Positions 9,003-18,142 of a DNA stretch of 64,000 nt are shown one piece after another. Source of the stretch: Ruegeria aquimaris (lineage in GTDB: Bacteria > Pseudomonadota > Alphaproteobacteria > Rhodobacterales > Rhodobacteraceae); contig NZ_JAOWLB010000019.1 in the NCBI RefSeq assembly GCF_025751555.1, forward strand, positions 24,006 to 88,005, in the 5' to 3' direction. Made by a program: the position numbers and the translations under genes. Every line of letters starts with the position of its first letter. Position 1 is the stretch's first letter. Under the pieces are notes generated by a model. That model was not told the DNA's origin. It saw only the letters and a list, made by a program, of their open reading frames with translations, and made no database searches.

Positions 9003-10049
9003 CTAGCGGTTGGTCGACGCCTTCTTCAAGAGCGCGATGGCGTCGGGCCGGTCCAGCAGACGCCGTGACACGTCCACCCCATGCCCGTCGCCGCGCCCGT
9101 GCTGGTCCAGGAGCGGCCGTACATCTTCGATCAGGCCGTCGGGCAGGGCGGGCCGGGTGCGCGGATCGAGCAGCATGGTCTCGGCCGCGATCCCCTCGGC
9201 ATAGATGATGTGGTGACGGTCGAACAGCAGCTGGAAGTAGTCGACGAATCCGCCCTCCTGCACGAATACCGTCTCGCCATTGACCAGGTGCCGCGCCTTG
9301 ACCAGCAGTTCGGGGCGGCCCACGCCGATCTCGTCGCGGCGCTGATAGACGAACAGGCGGTGATCGGGGCTGACCACTAGATCGTTTTCATTGTTGAGCG
9401 TGCCCGCCCGGATCACGATCGGGGCGAAATCGCCCACCGCGCGCACCGTGCTCTGGCCGATCCAGCGTACCTGCTGCACCCCGTCGTCGCGGGTCAGCAC
9501 ACGGTCGCCCACCGTCAGCTCCTCGATGGGCATCTGCGCGCCCGAGGCCAGCGTGATATGGGTGCCGCGCGTGAACGAGACACAGGCCACCTGCGCGAAT
9601 TTCTGCCGTGCGTGGTCGCCATCTATTCCCACAAGCGTGTAGTCGGTCTTGGCCACCAGCGGCGCCAGCGGCAACAGGTAGACATCGGCGATATGGCCGT
9701 CACCATCGACCTCGACCAGAACGATGGCATCGGTGGTCATGCCGTCGGGACTCATCAGGTTCAGCGCGCAATCCAGGTGCAGCGCATGGCCCGGCCTGCC
9801 GCAGTCCGAATCCTCCGCGACGACCAGGGCACCGTCCGCCAGCACCTCCAGCCCCAGGCGGCGGGGCTGCGCATCGGGGCTCAGGCCATAGATGTCGTCC
9901 AGCATCAGCTCGTCCATCGGCGCGACCCCGTCGCCCAGATTGGCACCATTCGTCACCCGAAAGGCGCGGGCGGGGTACACGGGTACGGATTGGGCGGGGG
10001 CGTGTCTGGTCACGATGTCTAACGGGTGCTGCGGGCTGAGGTCTTTCAT
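9003..10049 (-). CDS. Hint-domain (Hedgehog/intein-like) protein, 348 aa
   Basis: Contains a Hint_2-type autoprocessing fold. From about residue 170 the sequence V-A-C-V-S-F-T-R-G-T-H-I-T-L-A-S-G begins the domain, followed by P-I-E-E-L-T-V-G-D-R-V-L-T, and later S-P-D-H-R-L-F-V. The N-terminal 160 residues carry a short Asp-rich domain with no known name. Such proteins are common in Rhodobacterales, with unclear roles. ATG 10049 is chosen; the frame is open further upstream but only into non-coding sequence. A second Hint protein lies at 29437. Confidence 0.85.
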   Translation of the reverse strand: MKDLSPQHPLDIVTRHAPAQSVPVYPARAFRVTNGANLGDGVAPMDELMLDDIYGLSPDAQPRRLGLEVLADGALVVAEDSDCGRPGHALHLDCALNLMSPDGMTTDAIVLVEVDGDGHIADVYLLPLAPLVAKTDYTLVGIDGDHARQKFAQVACVSFTRGTHITLASGAQMPIEELTVGDRVLTRDDGVQQVRWIGQSTVRAVGDFAPIVIRAGTLNNENDLVVSPDHRLFVYQRRDEIGVGRPELLVKARHLVNGETVFVQEGGFVDYFQLLFDRHHIIYAEGIAAETMLLDPRTRPALPDGLIEDVRPLLDQHGRGDGHGVDVSRRLLDRPDAIALLKKASTNR

Positions 10050-10187
10050 CTTCAATCTGTAGGTCGGTTGGTGCAAGTGCAATCCAGTCTGCCGCCAAAA
10101 TATGGCGGATCTCGGTCGCGTGGGTGGTGATCCGCGGGCAATTGGTGCTAACTCCGCTGCAACGGCATCCAACAGGGAGAACGGGTG

Positions 10188-10967
10188 ATGGATCTGGGTA
10201 TCGCAGGCAAGAGGGCGCTGGTCTGCGCCTCGTCCAAGGGGCTGGGGCTGGGCTGTGCCCAGGCGCTGGCGGCGGCGGGCGTCGATCTGGTGATGAACGC
10301 GCGCGGCGCCGAGGCGCTGGAGGCGGCGGCCGAGGCTGTCCGCGCGGCGCATGGGGTCAAGGTGACGACCGTCGCCTGTGACGTCACCACCCAGGCAGGG
10401 CAGGCGCAGGTGATCGAGGCCGCCCAGGGTGTGGACATCCTCGTCACCAATGCCGGCGGCCCGCCGCCGGGCCTCTGGTCGGATTGGGACCGCGACGATT
10501 TCATCCGCGCGCTCGACGCCAACATGCTGACGCCCATCGCCTTAATGAAGGCGCTGTTGCCCGGCATGATCGACAAGGGCTGGGGCAGGGTGGTCAACAT
10601 CACCTCGCAATCGGTTCGCGCGCCGATCCCGGCGCTGGGTCTGTCGAACGCGGCCCGCACCGGTCTCACCGGCTATGTCGCGGGCACCTCGCGACAGGTC
10701 GCGCCCTTTGGCGTGACGATCAACAACCTGCTGCCCGGCATCCATGCCACCGACCGCGCCAATGCGCTGGATGGCCCGGTGGCGCAGCAAAAAGGCATCT
10801 CGCTCGAAGAGGCGCGCGCCGAGCGCGCCGCCACGATTCCCGCCCGCCGCTACGGCACGCCCGAGGAATTCGGCGCCGCCTGCGCTTTTCTCTGCTCGCA
10901 GCATGCGGGCTTCATCGTGGGCCAGAACCTGCTGCACGACGGCGGCGGCACCAACCTGACAATGTAA
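10188..10967 (+). CDS. Short-chain dehydrogenase/reductase, 259 aa
   Basis: NAD(P)-dependent oxidoreductase with a Rossmann fold. The N-terminal A-G-K-R-A-L-V-C-A-S-S-K-G-L-G cofactor loop is a variant of T-G-x3-G-x-G. N-A-G-G follows near residue 88, and the catalytic serine near 140 (I-T-S-Q-S-V). The usual Y-x-x-x-K is not clear: the matching region reads L-S-N-A-A-R-T-G, so Tyr and Lys appear replaced, as in some divergent SDRs close to FabG. Start ATG 10188 has GGGAG eight bases upstream; GTG 10185 is the alternative. It is followed three bases later by the AlkC-like gene. Confidence 0.85.
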   Translation: MDLGIAGKRALVCASSKGLGLGCAQALAAAGVDLVMNARGAEALEAAAEAVRAAHGVKVTTVACDVTTQAGQAQVIEAAQGVDILVTNAGGPPPGLWSDWDRDDFIRALDANMLTPIALMKALLPGMIDKGWGRVVNITSQSVRAPIPALGLSNAARTGLTGYVAGTSRQVAPFGVTINNLLPGIHATDRANALDGPVAQQKGISLEEARAERAATIPARRYGTPEEFGAACAFLCSQHAGFIVGQNLLHDGGGTNLTM

Positions 10968-10970
10968 CCC

Positions 10971-12077
10971 ATGGCGCAGGGGTTTTCGCTGAAGGATCAG
11001 CTCTTTAACGCGGAAAAGGTCGGCTATCTCGCCGGCCTTTTCGACGGGCCGGGGTTCGACGGTGCCGGGTTCGAGGCGCGGGTGATGCAGCGCCTGCCCG
11101 AGCTGGAGCTGAAACAGCGCATCGACTGGATCGCGGCCTGCCTGATGGACAGCCTGCCGGGGGAGCTGCCGCAAGTGGCGGCAGCGATCCTGCGCGCCCT
11201 GCCGCCACCGCTCGACCCGACCCTGTCGGACGACGACTTTGGCGATTTCATCTTTGCGCCGCTGGGCGAATGGGTGGCCTCGGCCGGGATCGAACACCCG
11301 GACCTGGCACTCGATGTCCTGGCCGAACTCACCCAGCGGTTTTCGATGGAATGGGCGATCCGCCCGTTCCTGAACCGCTGGCCCGATCTGGTGCTGGCGC
11401 GGATGCGGGACTGGTGCGATCATGACAGCTATCATGTGCGGCGGCTGGTCAGCGAGGGCACCCGCCCGCGCCTGCCTTGGGGCGCGGGCATCGCGCTGCC
11501 GCTCGACGCCGCGCTGCCGCTTCTGGACCGCTTGCACGCCGATCCCACCCGCTATGTCACCCGCTCGGTGGCCAACCACCTGAACGATATCGCAAAAAAG
11601 GACCCCGACCTGGTGCTGGACCGGCTCTCCGACTGGCATGCGGCCGCGCGGCACAGCACCAGCGAGCGCCAGTGGATCACCGCCCATGCCCTGCGCGGGC
11701 TGGTCAAGGCGGGCCACCCCGGCGCCATGGCGATGCTGGGTTACGACCCCGACGCTCCGGTCTCGGCGATGCTGGAGCTTCCGGCCAGCGCCCGTATCGG
11801 CACGGATCTGACCCTGAGTGTGGAGCTGGAGGGAGACGCGGAGCTGCCGGTGCTGGTCGATTACATCGTGTTTTTCCAACGTCCCGGCGGCAAGGTCTCG
11901 GCCAAGGTCCACAAGTGGAAACAGGCGCGTCTGACGGGCGGCCGCCTACGGTTGGACAAGCGCCACAAGCTGAAAGGCGACGCCAGCACCTTCACCCTTG
12001 TGCCCGGGCCGCACCGGGTCGAGGTGCAGGTCAACGGCCGGGTCCGGGCGATGGGTGTTTTCGAGCTGGACGCGTAG
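10971..12077 (+). CDS. AlkC-like DNA alkylation repair protein, 368 aa
   Basis: HEAT-repeat-like helical protein of the AlkD/AlkC DNA glycosylase group, which removes alkylated bases. The H-V-R-R-L-V-S-E-G-T-R-P-R-L-P-W segment near residue 150 is the hallmark of AlkC-type proteins. About the first 270 residues are helical repeats. The last 90 form a beta-rich domain, apparently Ig-like, found in longer AlkC members. It starts three bases after the SDR stop, so the two are likely cotranscribed. A copy of the dispersed repeat follows the stop codon. Confidence 0.8.
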   Translation: MAQGFSLKDQLFNAEKVGYLAGLFDGPGFDGAGFEARVMQRLPELELKQRIDWIAACLMDSLPGELPQVAAAILRALPPPLDPTLSDDDFGDFIFAPLGEWVASAGIEHPDLALDVLAELTQRFSMEWAIRPFLNRWPDLVLARMRDWCDHDSYHVRRLVSEGTRPRLPWGAGIALPLDAALPLLDRLHADPTRYVTRSVANHLNDIAKKDPDLVLDRLSDWHAAARHSTSERQWITAHALRGLVKAGHPGAMAMLGYDPDAPVSAMLELPASARIGTDLTLSVELEGDAELPVLVDYIVFFQRPGGKVSAKVHKWKQARLTGGRLRLDKRHKLKGDASTFTLVPGPHRVEVQVNGRVRAMGVFELDA

Positions 12078-12141
12078 GGGGCGCTGCCCCCGCCGCCCGT
12101 TCCGGGCGACTCCCCCGGAGTATTTCCGGCGAAATGAAGAC
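12077..12141. repeat. Dispersed intergenic hairpin repeat, short form, copy B
   Basis: Begins at the last base of the AlkC-like stop codon. GGGGGCGCTGCCCCC folds into a perfect stem and is followed by a second weaker stem and CCCCCGGAGTATTT with the tail GAAATGAAGA. The tail is shared with copies at 17320-17450 and 51591-51650. Probable terminator, by position. Confidence 0.7.
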
Positions 12142-12221
12142 ACGGTCACGCTTTCGTAGGTTCGATTGCGTGGACTGAGGCGTTGCGCTAGCTCTTGCGC
12201 GCGAGAAAAAAGGGGCCAGCG

Positions 12222-13271
12222 ATGAAACACGAGGCGGTGCAGACCTATTACGGCGAGGTGCTCAAGGGCACATCCGATTTGCAGACCGATGCCTGTTGTA
12301 CGGCCGCAGAGATGCCCGCGCATCTGAAACCGGTGCTGGCCAAGGTGCATGACGAGGTGATGGCGCGCTATTACGGCTGCGGCCTGATCGCGCCCCTGGC
12401 GCTGGAGGGCGCGCGCATCCTCGATCTGGGCTGTGGTGCGGGGCGCGATGTCTATGCGCTGTCGGCCTTGGTAGGGCCGCAGGGCGCGGTGGTGGGCGTC
12501 GACATGACCTCGGCGCAACTGGACGTGGCGCGCGCGCATCGCGCCTATCATGCCGAGGTTTTCGGTTATGACGCGCCCAATACCGAATTTCACCTGGGCT
12601 TCATCGAGATGCTGGACGAATTGCCGCTGGAACCCGGCTCCTTCGACATCATCGTGTCGAACTGCGTGCTGAACCTGGCCACCGACAAGGCGGCGGTGCT
12701 GCGCGGCGCGCAGCGGCTCCTGAAACCGGGCGGCGAGATGTATTTCTCGGATGTCTACGCCGACCGCCGCATTCCGGCAGAGCTGGCCGAGGACGAGGTG
12801 CTCTATGGCGAATGCCTGTCCGGCGCGCTTTACTGGAACGATTTCCTGACCCTGGCGCGGCAGGCCGGCTTCGGCGACCCGCGCATGGTGGAAAGCCGGG
12901 CGCTGAATGTCGGCAACCCGGCGCTGCAAGACAAGCTCGGGCCGATCCGTTTCCTCTCGGCCACCTATCGCCTGTTCAATCTGGATGGTCTGGAACCGGC
13001 CTGCGAGGACTACGGCCAGGCGGTGATCTACAAGGGCACCGTGCCCAACGCGCCGCATGCATTTGTGCTGGACGACCATCATGTCATCGAAACCGGCAAG
13101 GTGTTCCCGGTCTGCGGCAATACCTGGCGCATCCTGGCCGAGACGCGCTTTGCGCCGCATTTCGAGTTCATCGGCGATTTCTCCACCCATTACGGAATTT
13201 TTGCCGGATGCGGCGGCAACTCGCCGTTCAACGGGCTGGCAGCCGCGCCAGCCACGGGCGGCTGCTGCTGA
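12222..13271 (+). CDS. arsM: Arsenite S-adenosylmethionine methyltransferase, 349 aa
   Basis: Methylates trivalent arsenic with SAM. The Y-Y-G-C-G motif (Cys53), S-N-C-V-L-N-L (Cys148), G-E-C-L-S-G-A-L-Y (Cys198) and Cys25-Cys26 match the four conserved cysteines of algal ArsM in order; the 50-residue gap between the last two is the same. The SAM loop is D-L-G-C-G-A-G-R-D at 68-76. A C-terminal extension ends in G-G-C-C, perhaps an extra As(III) site. ATG 12222 has AGGGG upstream. No other ars gene is nearby. Confidence 0.85.
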   Translation: MKHEAVQTYYGEVLKGTSDLQTDACCTAAEMPAHLKPVLAKVHDEVMARYYGCGLIAPLALEGARILDLGCGAGRDVYALSALVGPQGAVVGVDMTSAQLDVARAHRAYHAEVFGYDAPNTEFHLGFIEMLDELPLEPGSFDIIVSNCVLNLATDKAAVLRGAQRLLKPGGEMYFSDVYADRRIPAELAEDEVLYGECLSGALYWNDFLTLARQAGFGDPRMVESRALNVGNPALQDKLGPIRFLSATYRLFNLDGLEPACEDYGQAVIYKGTVPNAPHAFVLDDHHVIETGKVFPVCGNTWRILAETRFAPHFEFIGDFSTHYGIFAGCGGNSPFNGLAAAPATGGCC

Positions 13272-13361
13272 CCGGGGTGCCTTGCGCTGACGGGGCGGGG
13301 TTGCTATCCCCGGCCTGAACTCCCGACCAAAAGGCTAGGGATAGGCAGCGAGGCCCGACAG

Positions 13362-14468
13362 GTGACGGCAGGACGAACCCCTCCGCGGCTCGAGATCCGC
13401 AATCTGGTGCGCGTGTTCGACGGGCAGCGGGTGGTCGATGACGTGTCGCTGTCGATCCGCGCCGGGCAGGTGACCTGCCTCTTGGGTCCGTCAGGCTGCG
13501 GCAAGTCGACCACGCTGAGGATGATCGCCGGTGTCGAGATGCAGGACAGCGGCGAGATCCATGTCGATGGCAAGCTGATCTGCGACACAGTGTTCCGGGT
13601 CCCGCCCGAGCGGCGCGAGATCGGCCTGATGTTCCAGGACTTCGCGCTGTTTCCGCATCTCAGCGTCGCGGGCAACGTGGCCTTTGGTCTAAAGGGCAGC
13701 CGCGAGGAGAAACGCGCCCGGGTCGAGGAACTGCTGGCCCGCGTGTCGCTGTCGCGCCATATCGACAGCTATCCGCACCAGCTCTCTGGCGGAGAACAGC
13801 AACGCGTGGCGCTGGCCCGCGCCCTGGCGCCACGGCCGCGCATCATGCTGATGGACGAGCCGTTCTCGGGTCTCGACAACCGGCTGCGCGACGGTATCCG
13901 CGACGACACGCTGGCGCTGCTAAAGGAAGAGGATGCCGCCGTGCTGCTGGTCACGCACGAGCCGGAAGAGGCGATGCGCATGGCCGACGAGATCGCGCTG
14001 ATGCGCGATGGGCGGATCGTGCAGCAGGGCGCGCCCTACAACGTCTATACCCGCCCCGTGGACAAGGCGGCGGTGGCGTTTTTCAGCGATGTGAACACGC
14101 TCAGGGCGCAGGTCAACGGCGCCCTGGCCAGCACGCCATTTGGCCAGTTCCTGGCGCCCGGCGTTCCCGACGGTACCGATGTCGAGATCGTGTTCCGCCC
14201 CCAGCATGTGAAGCTCGATTTCGACCGGGGCGGCAAGGGGCCGCTGCCCACGCCCTCGGACGGGGTCGCGGCGCGCGGCGTGGTCGAACGGGCGCGCTTT
14301 CTGGGCGGCGAGAGCCTCGTTGAGTTCCGGATGGATTTCGACGGGTCGATGCTCAAGGCCACGGTGCCCAACGTGTTCATCCCCGAACCCGGCCGGGTCA
14401 TGTGGCTCACCATTCGCCGCGATCGTTGTTTCGTGTTCCCGACTCCGGTCCGGCGCCAAAAAATCTGA
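13362..14468 (+). CDS. ABC transporter ATP-binding protein (FbpC/PotA-like), 368 aa
   Basis: ATPase subunit of an importer of the iron(III)/polyamine/sulfate type. Walker [10 protein letters not shown] begins near residue 46, the signature L-S-G-G-E-Q-Q-R-V near 142, and Walker B M-L-M-D-E-P. The C-terminal 120 residues form a TOBE-like domain. The start is GTG 13362. No permease or binding-protein gene lies beside it, so it is an orphan ATPase. A double hairpin starts at its stop codon. surE follows 160 bases later. Confidence 0.88.
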   Translation: MTAGRTPPRLEIRNLVRVFDGQRVVDDVSLSIRAGQVTCLLGPSGCGKSTTLRMIAGVEMQDSGEIHVDGKLICDTVFRVPPERREIGLMFQDFALFPHLSVAGNVAFGLKGSREEKRARVEELLARVSLSRHIDSYPHQLSGGEQQRVALARALAPRPRIMLMDEPFSGLDNRLRDGIRDDTLALLKEEDAAVLLVTHEPEEAMRMADEIALMRDGRIVQQGAPYNVYTRPVDKAAVAFFSDVNTLRAQVNGALASTPFGQFLAPGVPDGTDVEIVFRPQHVKLDFDRGGKGPLPTPSDGVAARGVVERARFLGGESLVEFRMDFDGSMLKATVPNVFIPEPGRVMWLTIRRDRCFVFPTPVRRQKI

Positions 14469-14505
14469 GATTTTTTGTGCCCAGAATTTTTCTGCAAAAT
14501 TCTGG
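14457..14505 (+). repeat. Double-hairpin element at a stop codon, copy 1
   Basis: Two adjacent perfect inverted repeats. CAAAAAATC (14457-14465) pairs with GATTTTTTG (14469-14477), and the three-base loop is exactly the TGA stop of the ABC gene. CCAGAATTTT (14481-14490) pairs with AAAATTCTGG (14496-14505) around a five-base loop. A counterpart with the same order and a nearly identical second stem lies at 41871-41920. It may act as attenuator, processing site or mRNA stabiliser between ABC gene and surE. Confidence 0.75.
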
Positions 14506-14628
14506 TGCTTCCCCCTGACCGGTGCGCTTTTGCCATCGACTGATACGCGAATGCCGCAGATCGCGGGTCCGGTACGCTTGCCGTACCGGTGGCCCGCGTC
14601 TATCAAGGGCCAAACGGGGCAGGACGAC

Positions 14629-15411
14629 ATGCGTATTCTCATCACCAATGACGACGGCATCAACGCGCCGGGGCTGGCGGCACTTGAGGCATTGGCCCGC
14701 GACCTCGCGGGTCCCGATGGCGAGGTCTGGACTGTCGCGCCTGCCTTTGAACAGTCGGGCGTCGGCCATTGCATCAGCTATACCCATCCGATGCTGATCG
14801 CCAAACTGGGCGCGCGGCGGTTCGCGACCGAAGGCAGCCCGGCCGACTGCGTGCTGGCGGGCCTGCATGACGTGATGAAGGACGCGCCGCCCGATCTGGT
14901 CCTGTCCGGGGTGAACCGGGGCAACAACTCGGCCGAGAACGCGCTTTATTCCGGCACGCTCGGCGGCGCGATGGAGGCGGCGCTTCAGGGCCTGCCCGCC
15001 ATCGCGCTGTCGCAGTTCTTCGGCCCGCGCAATTATGGCCGCGAGGATCCCTTCGAGATCGCCCATAGCCATGGCACCGAGGTCGTGCGCCGCATCCTTG
15101 CCGCCTGGCCCGACGAGAGGCCCGACTACCGGCTGTTCTTCAACGTCAACTTCCCGCCCGTTCCCGCCGCCGAGGTCAAGGGCATCCAGGTCGTCCGCCA
15201 GGGCTTTCGCCAGGGCTCGCGCTATGCGGTCGAACCGCATCTGTCGCCCTCGGGCAAGCGCTTTCTCTGGATCAAGGGCGGCGACCAGCAGGCGCGCACC
15301 GCGCCCGGCACCGATGCCGCCGTCAATCTCGACGGCTATATCTCGGTCACGCCCATGCGCGCGGACCTGACCGCCGAGGACACGCTGGAGGCATTGCAGG
15401 CCACCCTATGA
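14629..15411 (+). CDS. surE: 5'/3'-nucleotidase SurE, 260 aa
   Basis: Metal-dependent phosphatase acting on nucleoside 5'- and 3'-monophosphates, linked to stationary-phase survival. The metal ligands are visible: Asp8-Asp9 in T-N-D-D-G, Ser43 in E-Q-S-G-V-G-H, and Asn96 in [11 protein letters not shown] 14629 is at the family N-terminus ([10 protein letters not shown]). The stop overlaps the pcm start by ATGA, the usual surE-pcm coupling. Confidence 0.96.
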   Translation: MRILITNDDGINAPGLAALEALARDLAGPDGEVWTVAPAFEQSGVGHCISYTHPMLIAKLGARRFATEGSPADCVLAGLHDVMKDAPPDLVLSGVNRGNNSAENALYSGTLGGAMEAALQGLPAIALSQFFGPRNYGREDPFEIAHSHGTEVVRRILAAWPDERPDYRLFFNVNFPPVPAAEVKGIQVVRQGFRQGSRYAVEPHLSPSGKRFLWIKGGDQQARTAPGTDAAVNLDGYISVTPMRADLTAEDTLEALQATL

Positions 15412-16055
15412 ACGGACCCGACGCCGAAACCAAGATGCAGTTCCTGTTCGCGCTCCGGTCAAAGGGTGTGACCGACCGGCGGGTGCTGGCGGCGATGGAG
15501 GAGGTCGACCGAGGCCTCTTCGTGCGCGGTCTCTTCGCCGAACGCGCCTACGAGGACATGCCGCTGCCCATCGCCTGCGGCCAGACCATCAGCCAGCCCT
15601 CGGTCGTCGGGCTGATGACCCAGGCGCTCGAGGTGCACCCGCGCGACAAGGTGCTCGAGGTCGGCACCGGCTCGGGCTATCAGGCGGCGATCCTGGCCAA
15701 GCTGGCGCGCCGGGTCTATACCGTCGACCGCCACGCCCGGCTGGTGCGCGAGGCGCAGGCCCTGTTCCAGCGCCTGCAACTGGTCAACATCACCACGATG
15801 ACCGCAGACGGCTCCTTTGGTCTGCCCGACCAGGCCCCCTTTGACCGGATCATCGTCACCGCCGCCGCCGAGGACGCGCCCGGCCCGCTCTTGGCGCAAC
15901 TCAAGATCGGCGGTATCATGGTGCTGCCCGTCGGCCAGTCGGACACGGTGCAGACCCTGATCCGGGTCCGCCGCCTTGAAACCGGCTTCGAATACGACGA
16001 ATTGCGCCCGGTCCGTTTCGTGCCGCTGCTCGAAGGGCTGGGCAAGGATGGCTGA
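15408..16055 (+). CDS. pcm: Protein-L-isoaspartate O-methyltransferase, 215 aa
   Basis: Repairs isoaspartyl residues in aged proteins by SAM-dependent methylation. Motif [12 protein letters not shown] lies at 82-92, preceded by the [11 protein letters not shown] region characteristic of PCMTs near 54-64. It overlaps surE by four bases. nlpD follows after 81 bases. Confidence 0.95.
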   Translation: MNGPDAETKMQFLFALRSKGVTDRRVLAAMEEVDRGLFVRGLFAERAYEDMPLPIACGQTISQPSVVGLMTQALEVHPRDKVLEVGTGSGYQAAILAKLARRVYTVDRHARLVREAQALFQRLQLVNITTMTADGSFGLPDQAPFDRIIVTAAAEDAPGPLLAQLKIGGIMVLPVGQSDTVQTLIRVRRLETGFEYDELRPVRFVPLLEGLGKDG

Positions 16056-16136
16056 GACGCCCGGTTTATTGCCCCGGGCCGAGTTGATTGACGCGAACCC
16101 CCGGACCACATGGGGGGCAGCATTGAGGATAAAGAG

Positions 16137-17315
16137 ATGCGTGTTTCATTCCGAACCCTGACCAGACCCACCCTGGCCTCTGCCGCGCTGGCATTGCTTG
16201 CCGCCTGCGAGGGGCCGCTCGACTATGATCTGCGGGGCCAGATCGGCGCCTTCAACACCACCGAGGCGGCGCAGTCGGCCAGGACCGCGCCGCGCCCGAA
16301 ACCGGACACGCGCGGGGTGATCTCCTATCCCAACTATCAGGTGGCCGTCGCCCGGCGCGGCGACAGCGTGACGGCGCTGGCCGACCGGGTCGGCCTGCCT
16401 GCGGGCGAGGTGGCACGGTTCAACGGGCTGCAACAGAATGATACCCTGCGCGAGGGCGAGGTGCTGGCGCTGCCGCGCCGCGTGGCCGAACCGGCGGGGC
16501 AGGGCGGCAACATAGATATCGCGGCCCTGGCGGGCAGCGCCATCGACCAGGCCCCTGATACCACCCCGGTTGAGACCACGACGCTGGCGCCCGCCGCGCC
16601 CGCGCCCGCAGCCGCCAAACCCGCCGGTCCGGAACCGGTGCGGCACAAGGTGGCGCGGGGCGAGACCGCCTATACCATCTCGCGGCTCTATCAGGTGCCC
16701 GTGAACGCGCTGGCCGAATGGAACGGGCTCGGCTCCGATTTCGCCATACGCGAGGGTCAGTATCTGCTGATCCCGGTCAAGGACCAGCCGGCGCCAAAGA
16801 AACAGGCGCCAGCCCCCGCCGCCACAGCCGCCACAACCGCCCCCGGAGCGGGGTCGCCGACCCCGACACCGCCTTCGGCCACGAAACCGCTGCCGGATGA
16901 GAAAGTTGCCGCCGCCGCGCCCGCAGCACCGGATGTCTCGGTGGGCCAACCCACCGGCAGCAGTAACGCCCAGCTTGCTTTCCCGGTCAAAGGCAAGATC
17001 GTGCGACCCTATGAAAAGGGCAAGAACGAAGGCATAGACATCGCGGGCGCCCCCGGCAGTGCCGTCAGCGCCGCCGAAGGCGGCACCGTGGCCGCGATCA
17101 CCGCCGATGCTGATCAGGTGCCGATCGTGGTGATCCGCCATGCCGACAACCTGTTGACCGTCTATGCCAATGTCGACGGCATCGAGGTGAACAAGGGGGA
17201 CACCGTCAAGCGCGGCCAGAAAATCGCCCGCCTGCGCGAGGGCGACAATTCCTATGTGCATTTCGAGGTGCGCAAGGGCTTCGACAGTTTCGACCCCGAA
17301 CCCTATCTCAAGTGA
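16137..17315 (+). CDS. nlpD: NlpD-like LysM/M23 lipoprotein, 392 aa
   Basis: Envelope lipoprotein that regulates peptidoglycan hydrolysis at division. The lipobox L-L-A-A-C places the lipidated Cys at residue 24. Two LysM modules follow (about 62-110 and 170-216), separated and followed by Ala/Pro-rich linkers, then a C-terminal M23 domain. The metal ligands of active M23 peptidases are not all present: G-I-D-I-A-G replaces H-x-G-x-D. This fits a degenerate amidase activator such as E. coli NlpD. ATG 16137 is preceded by GAGG. It is third in the surE-pcm-nlpD order. Confidence 0.88.
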   Translation: MRVSFRTLTRPTLASAALALLAACEGPLDYDLRGQIGAFNTTEAAQSARTAPRPKPDTRGVISYPNYQVAVARRGDSVTALADRVGLPAGEVARFNGLQQNDTLREGEVLALPRRVAEPAGQGGNIDIAALAGSAIDQAPDTTPVETTTLAPAAPAPAAAKPAGPEPVRHKVARGETAYTISRLYQVPVNALAEWNGLGSDFAIREGQYLLIPVKDQPAPKKQAPAPAATAATTAPGAGSPTPTPPSATKPLPDEKVAAAAPAAPDVSVGQPTGSSNAQLAFPVKGKIVRPYEKGKNEGIDIAGAPGSAVSAAEGGTVAAITADADQVPIVVIRHADNLLTVYANVDGIEVNKGDTVKRGQKIARLREGDNSYVHFEVRKGFDSFDPEPYLK

Positions 17316-17319
17316 GTGT

Positions 17320-17450
17320 ACGGGCCGGACGGCCCGTGCCTCAGGCGGGAGTATTTTTCAACCAGAAAGAAGCGCAAGCGCGCCCGCGTCTTCATTTCGC
17401 CAAAAATACTCCGGGGGAGTCCGCAGGACGGGGGCAGCGCCCCCAGCCCC
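17320..17450. repeat. Dispersed intergenic hairpin repeats, two facing copies
   Basis: ACGGGCC/GGCCCGT (17320-17337) is a perfect stem just after nlpD. It is followed by GGGAGTATTT and CCAGAAAGAAGC in plus orientation. From 17395 the same motif runs in minus orientation: GAAATG-type tail, AAATACTCCGGGGG, then the GGGGGCAGCGCCCCC stem ending near 17444. The two copies face each other between convergent nlpD and the WYL regulator, consistent with termination on both strands. Confidence 0.75.
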
Positions 17451-17452
17451 GC

Positions 17453-18118
17453 TCAGGGCTGGTAATCGGCCAGGGTCTTGCCCGGCTCGTCGCGGAACAG
17501 CTCCGGCAATGGGGCTACCGCCTCGATCAGGTCGATGCGGAACACCCGGAACCCGGCGCGCAGCTCGCACCAGGCGGTCAGCGTCCAGACCCGCCCCCAG
17601 TATTCCATATGCAGCGGTCGCACCACGCGGTCGGTCAGTTCCCCGTCGATGCGCCGATAGCTCAGCCGCAGTTTCTGCCGCGCCTTGATCGCGGCCCGGA
17701 TTGGCGGCATATGCGCCAGGCCGCGCGCGGCATCGGCAAAGGGGTAGACGGCGAATTTCCAGGCATCGGCCTCGGCGATGGTGCCGACGGGCAGCACCGC
17801 GTCGATCTTGTCGGCGAGCGTTTGCGCCGCCGCCTTCAGCTCCGGATCCGCCGCCTCGGCGACGATCGCCATGCCAAGGTTCAGCGCCTCCAGCTCGGTC
17901 GGGGTCAGGTTCAGCGGCGGCAGGGTGATCTGTTCGCGCACCATGTAACCCATGCCGCGCTCGCCCTCGACCGGAATGCCCGAGGCGGCCAGCGTGTCCA
18001 TGTCGCGATAGATGGTGCGGACCGACACCTCCAGCCGGTCCGCGATATCCTGCGCGCGGTGCAGCTTGCCGTCGCGCAGGATGCCAATGATGTCGAACAG
18101 GCGGTCGCTACGGCGCAT
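17453..18118 (-). CDS. WYL-domain transcriptional regulator (YafY type), 221 aa
   Basis: DNA-binding regulator with an N-terminal winged helix (residues 1-55, M-R-R-S-D-R-L-F-D-I-I-G-I-L then V-S-V-R-T-I-Y-R-D-M). A C-terminal WYL-like ligand-sensing domain follows (Y-R-R-I-D-G-E near 155, L-T-A-W-C-E-L-R near 190). It lies 24 bases downstream of the ABM-like gene on the same strand, a usual arrangement in which the regulator controls its small partner gene. A candidate operator lies at 18493-18510. Confidence 0.88.
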   Translation of the reverse strand: MRRSDRLFDIIGILRDGKLHRAQDIADRLEVSVRTIYRDMDTLAASGIPVEGERGMGYMVREQITLPPLNLTPTELEALNLGMAIVAEAADPELKAAAQTLADKIDAVLPVGTIAEADAWKFAVYPFADAARGLAHMPPIRAAIKARQKLRLSYRRIDGELTDRVVRPLHMEYWGRVWTLTAWCELRAGFRVFRIDLIEAVAPLPELFRDEPGKTLADYQP

Positions 18119-18142
18119 GACCCGCCCTTTCGCATCCGCAGA

